Below, piece after piece: positions 8,884-17,430 of a stretch of DNA of 64,000 nt (its first letter is position 1; the number at the start of each line of letters is the position of its first letter). The position numbers and the translations under genes were made by a program. The stretch covers positions 1,922,001 through 1,986,000 of the forward strand of contig CAVZYX010000005.1 of the NCBI GenBank assembly GCA_963779645.1. The letters are read 5' to 3'. The notes beneath the pieces are model-generated. The model worked only from the letters and a program-made list of their open reading frames with translations. It did not search any database and had not been told where the DNA came from. Source of the DNA: CALMBW01 sp963779645. GTDB taxonomy: Bacteria; Actinomycetota; CADDZG01; WHSQ01.

Positions 8884-9609
8884 ATGGCTATCAAGGGTAA
8901 GAAGCGAAACAAGGGGGGCTCCAGCCCCCGCAAGCCCGCCGCGGCACCTCGTCCTCAGATCCCCATAGCGCGCACCCGGAAGTCCTTCTTCAAGACCCGG
9001 GACGGCATGTTCATCATCGGCATCTTCGTGCTCGTCGCTATCGGCGTAGCGATCTGGCTGGTTGGCAGCGCCCAGGAGAAGAAGCGCGAGAAGGAAGCCG
9101 AGCAGGCTCTGGTCGAGCAATACACGTCTCAGGTGCAGCCCGCTCTCGTGGACGTCGGGATCGTCGTCTCCGAGATGAACGAGCTAGTGGGGCCGCCGGA
9201 GGTCGATGACAAAACCCTGAAGGCGGACGCGGAGGATTGGGCAGCCCGCCTACAAGAGGTCCAGATCACATTCTCGACATTGCTCCCAACCCTGACGCCG
9301 GAGGTTCAGGAATTCCACAACCTCTTCAATGAAGTTACGCAGCTCTACGCAACATCCGCAAACACCTTCGTCCGGATACAGGGTGTCGAAGATGAAGATC
9401 TGCGTTCGCAACTGTTCACGACTGCTCAGACGCAGAGAGACCTCGCTTCCGCGATGTTCGAATCGGTTATCGGAGCTTTCGATACCTATCGTGGTGCTCT
9501 GGACATGGGACCGTCGGGTCTTACGGCCCCCGCCATCGGAGCGCCACCCGCGGCCACGGAACAACCGGCCGAAGAACCCATAACGATCGAACCGTCGCCG
9601 GAGGGATGA
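8884..9609 (+). CDS. Membrane-anchored hypothetical protein upstream of helY
   Basis: 241 residues. The N-terminus is rich in Lys/Arg/Pro (residues 1-40), then comes one membrane helix (~43-62, MFIIGIFVLVAIGVAIWLVG). An extracytoplasmic helical region follows (~65-200, KKREKEAEQALVEQYTSQVQ), and the tail is Pro/Glu-rich. Topology is N-in with a soluble coiled-coil-like outer domain. I recognise no domain. The ATG at 8884 lies 13 bp after tatC, and the stop overlaps the helY ATG (ATGA), so tatA-tatC-this-helY reads as one operon. Confidence 0.75.
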   Translation: MAIKGKKRNKGGSSPRKPAAAPRPQIPIARTRKSFFKTRDGMFIIGIFVLVAIGVAIWLVGSAQEKKREKEAEQALVEQYTSQVQPALVDVGIVVSEMNELVGPPEVDDKTLKADAEDWAARLQEVQITFSTLLPTLTPEVQEFHNLFNEVTQLYATSANTFVRIQGVEDEDLRSQLFTTAQTQRDLASAMFESVIGAFDTYRGALDMGPSGLTAPAIGAPPAATEQPAEEPITIEPSPEG

Positions 9610-12260
9610 CTCCTGAGGTTGACCCGCTTGTAACGGAGTTCGAGAGCTCATATGGGTTCCCGTTCGACGATTTCCAACGTCGAGCATGTCTCGCGTTGGC
9701 CGACGGTTCTTCCGTTCTGGTTGCGGCTCCAACAGGGTCCGGCAAGACGGTGGTCGGAGAGTTCGCGGCGTGGATGGCGATACAGGGCGGCGGCAAGACC
9801 TTCTATACGACCCCCATCAAGGCACTGAGCAATCAGAAGTTCGGTGACTTCGTGAGCGTCTACGGGCCGGAGAAGGCCGGGCTCCTTACCGGCGACAACT
9901 CGATCAACGGCGACGCATCGATAGTCGTAATGACCACTGAAGTCCTGCGCAACATGATCTACGAAGACTCGAAAGCGTTGCGCGGGCTTAGATACGTCGT
10001 GCTCGACGAGGTTCACTACCTGCAGGACCGGTACCGCGGGGCCGTCTGGGAAGAGGTCCTCATCCACCTACCGGTTGACGTTCAGATCATCTCGCTCTCG
10101 GCGACCGTCAGTAACGCAGAGGAGTTCGCCGAGTGGTTGCAGACCTTGCGGGGCAGGACCGAAGTCATCATCGAAGAGAAGCGACCGGTCGAGCTCCGGC
10201 ATTGGTACATGGGTTCGGATGAACTGATCCCGATGTTCATCAAGCGAGGCGAAGAGATCATCCCTAACCCTCGGGGCAGAGAGTTCGATCTTCGCAAACG
10301 CCGGGGAGGCGGCCCCCGACCTAGAAGGGGAGGCCGCCGCAACGTCGGACGTCCCGTGAAGACCCCTTACAGGACGGACGTCGTCGACATGCTGTGGGCC
10401 GAGAAGATGTTGCCGGCCATCTACTTCATCTTCTCGCGGAAGGGATGCAGCGAGGCCGTCCGTCAATGCCTCCGCGAGGGGATCCGCCTCACGACCGCCG
10501 AAGAGCGCTCCGAGATCGTCGAGTATGCGGATTCCCGCATCGCAGATCTCGACCCCGCCGAGCTCGAGATCATGGGGTATGCCGATTGGATCTCGGGGCT
10601 CGAACGAGGGATAGCCGCGCACCACGCTGGGATGATCCCTCCGTTCAAGGAGGTGGTCGAGGATCTCTTCGCCCGCGGACTCGTCAAAGTGGTCTTTGCC
10701 ACGGAGACGCTCGCCGTGGGGGTCAACATGCCCGCCCGTACCGTCGTCATCGAATCCCTGATGAAGTTCACGGGGGAGAAGCACGAGCTGATGACCCCCG
10801 GACAGTTCACGCAGCTCTCGGGTCGAGCGGGTCGACGCGGCAAGGACGAGATCGGCCATGCGGTGGTCTTGCTCCAGAAGTTCACGCGTTTCGACGAGAT
10901 AACGAGGCTCGCGTCCACCCGGACGTATCCGCTGCGATCGTCATTCCAACCTAGCTACAACATGGCGGTGAACCTCGTTCGGAACTACGACCTTCACGAG
11001 GCCGAACACCTGGTGAACTCCTCGTTCGCCCAGTTTCAGTCGGACCGGTCGATCGTGCGCCTGGAACGGACCCGCGACCAGAACGACGCTTACCTGGCCA
11101 GCTACCGGGAGCGGATGGAATGCGAGCTCGGCGACTTCCAGGAGTACCGAGAGCTGAAGATCAGGCTCCAGAAGGTCGAGGGCCGGACCAGCAGCGCACG
11201 GTCGCGGACGAAGCAGGTGAAAGATTCCTTCGGCGTGCTTTCCCCGGGGGATGTGATCGACGTGCTCGCGGGGAAGAGGCACGGGCGTTATCTCGTGGTG
11301 GAGGTGATGCAACGACGCTCCGAGAACAAACCTCGGATCCTGGCCGTCGCGAGCAACGCGTCGCTGGTGAGGTTCGGACCTAATGACCTACCCGAGCCAC
11401 CGTTGCGACTGGGATCACTTCCGGTAGGGGATCGTCACCGGGTCGGTTCCGCCGAAGAGCGACGCGATATCGCTAAGAAGCTGAAGGCGTTCGTCGCCGA
11501 AGACGTAGAGCCACTCGGAGCCGAGGGCGACACGGATGAGCTGAAGGCCCTTAGGGAGGCGGTTGCTCGCCATCCGGTAGCCAGGTGTCCGGAGCTTGGT
11601 CGCCACATGCACTTCGCCGAACGGGCGGTTCGTCTCGAGCGAGATATCGCTGCGGTCGAGAGGCAGATCAACCGTGCGACCGGGACCTTGGCGCGCCGAT
11701 TCGATCTCGTGCTCGCGGTCCTCGAATCGATGGACTACGTCAAAGACTGGACCTTGACGCGCAAGGGCGAGACTTTGACCGGGATCTACAACGAGTCGGA
11801 CCTGCTGGTGGTCGAAACGGTCGAGCGAGGCTTGCTCGATGGCTTGGACGCTCCGGAGATCGCGGCCCTCTGTTCCACGCTGGTGTACGAAACGCGCGGC
11901 CCAGAAGGGCCGCCACCCCCGAACCTTCCAACCCCGGAGACGAAACGTGTCTGGAGAGAGCTCATGGATCTCTTCCGGCAGATCCGAGGGTGGGAGCAGG
12001 AACAGCGTCTTGACCTGACGCGCGAGCCCGACCCGGGGTTCGCATCGAAGGCATACGACTGGGCTCGCGGAGAAGAACTGGGGAAGGTATTAGATGCAGA
12101 GGATGCTCCCGGAGACTTCGTCCGTGCCGTCAAACAACTTCTCGATCTTCTTCGTCAGATCTCCGAGATAGTTCCACCGGGCGAGGTAAGCGATCGACTC
12201 GCCGACGCGGTACACGGTCTGCACCGTGGGGTCGTGTCCTACACGTCGTTGGAGATCTGA
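9606..12260 (+). CDS. helY: Ski2-like DEAD/DEAH-box RNA helicase HelY
   Basis: 884 residues. A superfamily 2 helicase with Walker A APTGSGKT (41-48), Walker B DEVH (134-137), motif III SLSATVSN, motif V ATETLAVGVNMPART and motif VI QLSGRAGRRG. An arch-like insertion follows, and then a DSHCT-like C-terminal domain (~700-884). HelY is the actinobacterial counterpart of Mtr4/Ski2 helicases and is expected to unwind structured RNA in processing or decay. It is commonly found next to tat and paf genes. The start overlaps the preceding gene (ATGA) and the stop overlaps the HAD gene by one base (TGATG). Confidence 0.93.
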   Translation: MTPEVDPLVTEFESSYGFPFDDFQRRACLALADGSSVLVAAPTGSGKTVVGEFAAWMAIQGGGKTFYTTPIKALSNQKFGDFVSVYGPEKAGLLTGDNSINGDASIVVMTTEVLRNMIYEDSKALRGLRYVVLDEVHYLQDRYRGAVWEEVLIHLPVDVQIISLSATVSNAEEFAEWLQTLRGRTEVIIEEKRPVELRHWYMGSDELIPMFIKRGEEIIPNPRGREFDLRKRRGGGPRPRRGGRRNVGRPVKTPYRTDVVDMLWAEKMLPAIYFIFSRKGCSEAVRQCLREGIRLTTAEERSEIVEYADSRIADLDPAELEIMGYADWISGLERGIAAHHAGMIPPFKEVVEDLFARGLVKVVFATETLAVGVNMPARTVVIESLMKFTGEKHELMTPGQFTQLSGRAGRRGKDEIGHAVVLLQKFTRFDEITRLASTRTYPLRSSFQPSYNMAVNLVRNYDLHEAEHLVNSSFAQFQSDRSIVRLERTRDQNDAYLASYRERMECELGDFQEYRELKIRLQKVEGRTSSARSRTKQVKDSFGVLSPGDVIDVLAGKRHGRYLVVEVMQRRSENKPRILAVASNASLVRFGPNDLPEPPLRLGSLPVGDRHRVGSAEERRDIAKKLKAFVAEDVEPLGAEGDTDELKALREAVARHPVARCPELGRHMHFAERAVRLERDIAAVERQINRATGTLARRFDLVLAVLESMDYVKDWTLTRKGETLTGIYNESDLLVVETVERGLLDGLDAPEIAALCSTLVYETRGPEGPPPPNLPTPETKRVWRELMDLFRQIRGWEQEQRLDLTREPDPGFASKAYDWARGEELGKVLDAEDAPGDFVRAVKQLLDLLRQISEIVPPGEVSDRLADAVHGLHRGVVSYTSLEI

Positions 12261-12970
12261 TGACGATCCAGGCGGTGATCTTCGACTGGGGCGGAACTCT
12301 CACGAAGCCGATCGAGGTCATCTACGAGGTCGACACATGGAGCCGCGTCGCCCACCACCTCTCGCCCGACCCCGACCGTCACGAAGAACTTGTTCTCAGA
12401 CTGGGCGCGATCGAGGCGGAGCTGTGGGAGATCTCGCGCACGACTCAACAGAGTGCTTCCGTCGAACAACTGATCGGCCGCGTGGTGGAGGAGTTCGGTG
12501 TCGAAGTAGCGGCTGAGTCGTTGCGCGAGGCGACCGGCTTCCACCTGGACGAGCTTCGCCCCCACATCGAGCACGACCCCGACGCGGCCCCCGTTCTTGC
12601 TGCGCTCAAGGAGCGGGGACTGAAGATCGGCCTGCTGTCCAACACTCTCTGGCCCGCGGCTTTCCACGAGGAGCTTCTGGAGGACGCCGGACTGCGCGAC
12701 CTGATCGATGCTCGCCTCTACACGAGCGAGCTACCGTTCACCAAGCCCCACCCCGAAGCCTTCCGCGCGGCCCTCGCTGCGCTCGGGCTCGAGAACCCCG
12801 CCGGAGCCGTGTTCGTGGGGGACCGCCCGTGGGACGACATCCACGGAGCAAAGAGCTTCGGCATGAAGACGGTCCTCCGCCCGAACCCCCTAGTCCCGGC
12901 CCACGACGTCACCCCCGACGCCACCATCACCACCCTCCCCGAACTACTAGAGGCCCTCTCTGGTTTTTAG
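12260..12970 (+). CDS. HAD-superfamily hydrolase
   Basis: 236 residues. Motif I DWGGTLT carries the nucleophile Asp9, motif II is LLSNTLW, the motif III Lys is in FTKPHPE, and motif IV is GDRPWDDIHGAKSFGM. A helical cap (~15-95) makes it a subfamily I HAD, similar to small phosphatases and haloacid-dehalogenase-like enzymes. A Gly replaces the usual second Asp of DxDGT (DWGGT), as in many HAD-IA members. The substrate is unknown. It is translationally coupled to helY, and the operon appears to end here. Confidence 0.85.
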   Translation: MTIQAVIFDWGGTLTKPIEVIYEVDTWSRVAHHLSPDPDRHEELVLRLGAIEAELWEISRTTQQSASVEQLIGRVVEEFGVEVAAESLREATGFHLDELRPHIEHDPDAAPVLAALKERGLKIGLLSNTLWPAAFHEELLEDAGLRDLIDARLYTSELPFTKPHPEAFRAALAALGLENPAGAVFVGDRPWDDIHGAKSFGMKTVLRPNPLVPAHDVTPDATITTLPELLEALSGF

Positions 12971-13054
12971 TAAAAGCAGCATCACTATTTGCGGCTCCTT
13001 CGCCACAGAATTGCTGCTCTCCGGCCAAGGAATCGTCATGGCAGGATGGACCCC

Positions 13055-14251
13055 ATGAGAGAGGTCTTCGTCATCGATGCGTGCCGCACGCCCATGGGGC
13101 GCTACGGCGGAGCCTTCGCCTCGATCCGGCCCGACGATCTCGCTGCCCACGTCATCGCGGCTCTGGTCACGCGCAACGAGATCCCGACCGGAGATGTCGA
13201 CGACGTTGTGTGGGGGGCAGCCAACCAGGCCGGAGAAGACAACCGCAACGTCGCCCGGATGGCGCTGCTGCTCGCAGGTCTCCCGATCGAGGTTCCCGGA
13301 GCCACCGTCAACCGGCTCTGCGGCTCGGGCCTCGAGGCCGTCAACTGCGGCTACCGCGAGATCCGGTCCGAGGAAGCCGATCTGATCATCGCTGGAGGCT
13401 CGGAGTCGATGACGCGAGCCCCCTTCGTGATGGCTAAGCACTCCAAGCCCTTCGATCGTGAGTTCGAGATGCATGAGACGGCGATCGGCTGGCGTTTCGT
13501 GAATCCGAAACTAGACGCGATGTACGGCTCGGATCCGATGGGCAAGACAGCCGAAACCCTCGGGAAAGATCTCGGGATCGCTCGACAGGAACAAGATGAG
13601 TTCGCACTCGAGAGTCATCGCCGGGCGGTCGCGGCCCTCGAGGAGGGCCGCTTCAAAGACGAAACAGTTGCGGTCGAAGTGCAGCAACGCAAAGGTGATC
13701 CGATCGTCATCGACCGAGACGAACCACCGCGGCCCGATACGACCTTGGAGAAATTAGGCACTCTCAAGCCCACGTTCGAGAAAGGCGGCACCGTCACTGC
13801 AGGTAACTCCTCTGGTCTGAACGACGGAGCATCAAGCGTCCTGATCGCGAGCCAGGAAGCCGTGGAAGCGAACAACTGGAAGCCACTCGCCCGCATCGTT
13901 ACGAGCGCGGTGGCGGGAGTAGAACCCCGCCGGATGGGCTTCGGCCCCGTTCCTGCGACCCGCAAGGCGCTTGCCCGAGCCGACCTCGACATCAACGACA
14001 TCGATCTGATCGAACTCAACGAAGCCTTCGCGGCACAGAGCCTCGCGTGCATCAAAGAACTCGGTCTCGATCGAGACAAAGTGAACGTCAATGGGGGAGC
14101 CATCGCACTCGGCCACCCACTTGGGTGTTCCGGAGCTCGCATCCTCACGACGCTCGTTCACGAGATGGTGCGTAGAGAGGCTCGCTACGGCCTCGCCACG
14201 ATGTGCATCGGGGTCGGCCAGGGGATAGCGACGGTAGTTGAGCGGGTCTGA
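13055..14251 (+). CDS. Thiolase (acetyl-CoA C-acyltransferase family)
   Basis: 398 residues from the ATG at 13055; the open frame extends upstream but the family begins at REVFVIDACRTPMGRYGG. The nucleophile is Cys89 (NRLCGSGLEA); the catalytic His lies in ALGHPLGCSGAR and the second Cys in MCIGVGQG. The enzyme carries out thiolytic cleavage or Claisen condensation of acyl-CoAs. It resembles the beta-ketoadipyl-CoA/acetyl-CoA acyltransferase subgroup, but the substrate cannot be fixed from sequence. The window also holds an acyl-CoA dehydrogenase and an acyl-CoA oxidase, consistent with a lipid-degrading lifestyle. The next gene overlaps its end by 14 bp. Confidence 0.9.
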   Translation: MREVFVIDACRTPMGRYGGAFASIRPDDLAAHVIAALVTRNEIPTGDVDDVVWGAANQAGEDNRNVARMALLLAGLPIEVPGATVNRLCGSGLEAVNCGYREIRSEEADLIIAGGSESMTRAPFVMAKHSKPFDREFEMHETAIGWRFVNPKLDAMYGSDPMGKTAETLGKDLGIARQEQDEFALESHRRAVAALEEGRFKDETVAVEVQQRKGDPIVIDRDEPPRPDTTLEKLGTLKPTFEKGGTVTAGNSSGLNDGASSVLIASQEAVEANNWKPLARIVTSAVAGVEPRRMGFGPVPATRKALARADLDINDIDLIELNEAFAAQSLACIKELGLDRDKVNVNGGAIALGHPLGCSGARILTTLVHEMVRREARYGLATMCIGVGQGIATVVERV

Positions 14252-15632
14252 GGCCACCGCCCTCGCCGGGCTGATAGGCGAGGAGAAAGTGACCACCGAC
14301 ACCAAGGACCTGATAAATCACGGGCGGGATTGGTCGCCGATTGCGCAACTGGACGCGCGCTCCGGGGCCGAACCGCAACCCCTGTGCGTTGTCAGACCAG
14401 ACTCGACCGAAGACGTGTCCAAGATCCTGGCGTGGGCTCAGGAGACCGGAACACCCATCGTTCCCTTCGGCCTTGGCTCTAGCGTGGTGAGAGGGATCGA
14501 ACCCGAGAACTGCGTTGTGGTCGACATGGGCGTGATGTTGCTGATCCGTGACATCGACACCAAGAGTCTCCTCGTCACTGTTGAAGCGGGTATCAGCGGC
14601 CCCCAACTCGCCGAGGCGCTCGCCGAGCAGGGGTACATGACGGGTCACGAACCTCAGTCCCACGACATCTCCACCGTCGGCGGATGGGTCGCGACGCGCG
14701 CTTGCGGCCAACTGTCGTCCGCATTCGGAGGCATCGAGGATCTCATCGCCGGCATCGAGGCGGTACTTCCCGGCGGAGAGGTCGTCCGCTCGAAGATCGT
14801 CCCGCGTCGCTCGGCCGGTCCCGATGTCGCAAGTCTGATGATCGGTTCGGAGGGAACACTCGGCATAGTGACGGCCGTGACTTTGAGGATCAGTCCGCTC
14901 CTCGGCCCCCGTTCCGATCGCTGTATCCGTTTCGAGCACATGACCGATGGCGTCAAGGCAGCGCGAGCTATCGCTCAGGCGAAGCTAGAGCCGACGGTTC
15001 TTCGCCTCTACGACCGTGAGGACGCCATGTTGTTCCTCCGGAACCATCCCGACGAGCCACAGGGCCCGCTGATGGTCATGTCGTTCCACGGCCAGCATGC
15101 GAACGAAAGAGCGCGCAAGGCGCAAGACCTCGCCAACGGCAGGCACGGCAACGATCACCTGGTCGAACACTGGTGGCAGCACCGCAATAGGGCAGTGGAC
15201 GAGTTCAAAGGATTGATGGCGGGCGAAGGGCTCCTCGGCCCCCACGGTGTCGTCGACACGATCGAAGTGTCCGGAACGTGGACGGTTCTGAGAGACCTCT
15301 ATCACTCGATCAAGGAAACCCTGACCCCAGAAGCAGACCTTGTCGGCTGCCATGTCAGTCACATCTATCCTGACGGCGCGTGCCTCTACTTCACGATCGC
15401 AGCTGCTTGCGAGGACGATGACCAGGCTCGCACGAAGCTGGACAAGTGGTGGGAGCTGGCGATGCGCAACTGTCTGAACAGTGGCGGTTCGATCAGTCAC
15501 CACCATGGGATCGGTCGGACGAAGGCTCCTTGGTTCGCGGAGGAGCTCGGCGGATGGTGGGAGGTTCTTCGAGCGGTGAAGAAAGCGATCGATCCGAAGG
15601 GGATCATGAATCCCGGAGCCCTGGGGCTGTGA
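14238..15632 (+). CDS. FAD-binding oxidase, alkyl-DHAP-synthase-like
   Basis: 464 residues. A PCMH-type FAD-binding domain (~40-220) has the PP-loop PFGLGSSVVRG and the signature STVGGWVATRACGQ. A C-terminal substrate domain ends with the SHHHGIGR motif. This GGW-ATRA-G-IED and S-HHH-G combination is typical of alkylglycerone-phosphate synthase (AGPS) and its bacterial relatives rather than of glycolate oxidase. The start is uncertain: TTG 14238 overlaps the thiolase, and GTG 14289 is close behind an AGGAG. Its stop overlaps the lipid kinase start. In M. tuberculosis a flavoprotein (Rv2251) precedes the diacylglycerol-kinase homologue Rv2252, the same pairing. The substrate is not known. Confidence 0.87.
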   Translation: MSGSEATALAGLIGEEKVTTDTKDLINHGRDWSPIAQLDARSGAEPQPLCVVRPDSTEDVSKILAWAQETGTPIVPFGLGSSVVRGIEPENCVVVDMGVMLLIRDIDTKSLLVTVEAGISGPQLAEALAEQGYMTGHEPQSHDISTVGGWVATRACGQLSSAFGGIEDLIAGIEAVLPGGEVVRSKIVPRRSAGPDVASLMIGSEGTLGIVTAVTLRISPLLGPRSDRCIRFEHMTDGVKAARAIAQAKLEPTVLRLYDREDAMLFLRNHPDEPQGPLMVMSFHGQHANERARKAQDLANGRHGNDHLVEHWWQHRNRAVDEFKGLMAGEGLLGPHGVVDTIEVSGTWTVLRDLYHSIKETLTPEADLVGCHVSHIYPDGACLYFTIAAACEDDDQARTKLDKWWELAMRNCLNSGGSISHHHGIGRTKAPWFAEELGGWWEVLRAVKKAIDPKGIMNPGALGL

Positions 15633-16549
15633 GCCGGAGATTCGGCGAGGCGATCCTGATCGTCAACGCTCGAGCGGGCCGCGGCAAGGTCAGCAAGAAC
15701 CTCGCGGAGATCGTCGAGAACCTCGACAAACGAGAGATGGCGTATCAGATCCGCATGACCGAGAGCCCCGGCCATGCCACTCACATCGCGCGCGAATCAC
15801 TCAAAGCCGGTAAGGACCTTCTGGTCGCGGTCGGCGGCGACGGCACGATCCACGAAGTCGTCAACGGGATGCTCGAAGACGACAAGGCGATCAACCCCGA
15901 AGCCGCTCTTGGGGTTATCGCTGCCGGGACCGGGTGCGACTTCATCAAGACGTTCGGCATCCCGGCCATGCCTTCGCATGCGGTTGCGCACCTCGATGGT
16001 GACGAACATTTCACGATCGATATCGGCAAGATCACACTGCAACGAGAGGGCCAGACGCACGTCAGGTACTTCGCCAACATCGCCGAGGTCGGTATCGGCG
16101 CCGCCACTGTAGAGACCGCCGCCAAACTCCCACGATGGCTCGGCCCCACCGTCTACTTCTTCGCTTTCTGGCTCACGCTCCGCAAGCACAGGATCGCCGA
16201 TGTGAAGGTTGACCTGGTTGACAGAACCTACGAGGGAAAGATGAACAACCTCGTTGTTGCCAATGGTCAGTTCTTCGGTGGGGGGATGAAGATCGCGCCA
16301 AAGGCTGCCCCCACCGACGGCCTCTTCGACATCCAGATCGAACACGCACGCAAGCGAGAAGCGATCGCGATCATGCCGAAGGTCTACAAGGGCAACCACA
16401 TCCCACATCCCGACATATTCGAGGCCAAACGAGTGAGGCTCTCGGTCGAGTGCGACCGGCCCATCCTGGTGGAGGCCGATGGCGAGCTCCTCGGCACCAC
16501 TCCCGCCACCTTCGAGGTCCTCAAGGACGCCATCAATCTGAAGGTCTAG
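15629..16549 (+). CDS. Diacylglycerol kinase / YegS-type lipid kinase
   Basis: 306 residues from the GTG at 15629, which overlaps the preceding stop by four bases (GTGA); the longer open frame upstream is a shadow. The ATP-binding motif VGGDGTIHEVVNGM and GVIAAGTGCDF place it in the DAGK catalytic family. A C-terminal beta domain contains NNLVVANGQFFGGGMKIAPKA. It phosphorylates a lipid hydroxyl such as diacylglycerol using ATP at the inner membrane face; mycobacterial Rv2252 feeds phosphatidylinositol mannoside synthesis. Coupling to the AGPS-like oxidase suggests a joint role in (ether-)glycerolipid metabolism, which is inference. Confidence 0.9.
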   Translation: MSRRFGEAILIVNARAGRGKVSKNLAEIVENLDKREMAYQIRMTESPGHATHIARESLKAGKDLLVAVGGDGTIHEVVNGMLEDDKAINPEAALGVIAAGTGCDFIKTFGIPAMPSHAVAHLDGDEHFTIDIGKITLQREGQTHVRYFANIAEVGIGAATVETAAKLPRWLGPTVYFFAFWLTLRKHRIADVKVDLVDRTYEGKMNNLVVANGQFFGGGMKIAPKAAPTDGLFDIQIEHARKREAIAIMPKVYKGNHIPHPDIFEAKRVRLSVECDRPILVEADGELLGTTPATFEVLKDAINLKV

Positions 16550-16590
16550 CAGCTAGGCAAGCACCTTGGCCAGGGTCTAGAGTCTCGGCC

Positions 16591-17367
16591 ATGCCACACG
16601 CAGATCTGAAGGCCGGCCGGTTCCACTTCCACGACTCGGGTGGTGACGCGCCTGCGATCGTGTTCGCTCATGGCTTCCTGATGGATCACGAGATGTGGGA
16701 GCTCCAGGTAGCCGAACTCTTGTCCGAGTACCGGTGCATCGTTTGGGATCAACGCTCCCATGGTGCCACCGAGGTAGGGGACAAGAGCACCTACTGGGAC
16801 TCTGCGAATGATGAGCTGGAACTCCTGGACGGTCTTGGCGTCGATCGCTTCGTGCACATCGGCATGTCGCAAGGCGGGTTCATCGGGTTGCGTGTTGCGC
16901 TCACCGCGCCGAAGCGAGTTCGCGGCCTCGTGTTCATCGACAGCCAGGCCGGCGTCGAAGACCCCACCATGATGCCGATGTACGAGTCGTTGCTCGAGGC
17001 GTGGGTCGCGGGGGAGGATCGGGCCGGCATCGCCGCAACGGTCGCGCAGATCATCCTCGGACCGAACGTCGATCAGGGCTACTGGGCCTCGAAGTGGCTT
17101 CGCACGAACCCGGATCTGGCTGCGATGTTCGCGACACTGACGTCTCGGGAAGATCTTCATCATCGGTTGAGCGAGATCCGCTGTCCGGCCCTCGTTCTGC
17201 ACGGAACGGAAGATGTGGCGATCCCGATGGAGAAGGCGCAGAAGCTTGCCGACGGCCTGCCGAACGCGGATGAAGTGATCAAGATCGAAGGTGCCGGCCA
17301 TTCCTCGAACCTCGCCGACCCCCTCAAGGTCAACATGGCGATCCGGGAGTTCCTGAAAACGCTCTAA
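16591..17367 (+). CDS. Alpha/beta hydrolase
   Basis: 258 residues from the ATG at 16591; the extra upstream frame overlaps the kinase and is not needed. The oxyanion motif is HGFLMDHEMW, the nucleophile elbow is GMSQGG, the Asp is in HGTEDVAIP and the His is in GAGHSSN. It lacks a signal peptide. It resembles 3-oxoadipate enol-lactonase-like and haloperoxidase-like hydrolases, and the substrate is open. It follows the lipid kinase by 41 bp and may belong to the same transcript. It is convergent with the MocR gene, with an inverted repeat in between. Confidence 0.87.
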   Translation: MPHADLKAGRFHFHDSGGDAPAIVFAHGFLMDHEMWELQVAELLSEYRCIVWDQRSHGATEVGDKSTYWDSANDELELLDGLGVDRFVHIGMSQGGFIGLRVALTAPKRVRGLVFIDSQAGVEDPTMMPMYESLLEAWVAGEDRAGIAATVAQIILGPNVDQGYWASKWLRTNPDLAAMFATLTSREDLHHRLSEIRCPALVLHGTEDVAIPMEKAQKLADGLPNADEVIKIEGAGHSSNLADPLKVNMAIREFLKTL

Positions 17368-17369
17368 AC

Positions 17370-17430
17370 AGATCGCGTCTGCTCTCGTTTCTGGCGCCTG
17401 AGGCCCACCTTTTGAGGTCAGACGTGATCT
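17370..17430. terminator. Long-loop inverted repeat between convergent genes
   Basis: agatcgcgtctg (17370-17381) pairs with cagacgtgatct (17419-17430) with one mismatch, leaving a 37-base loop. It fills the gap between two convergent genes, so a bidirectional terminator is the simple reading. The loop is long and lacks a clear T tract, so it may instead be a small palindromic repeat. Confidence 0.45.

Noticed and set aside
10068..10859. Antisense frame within helY
   Set aside because: Shadow of a well-supported helicase.
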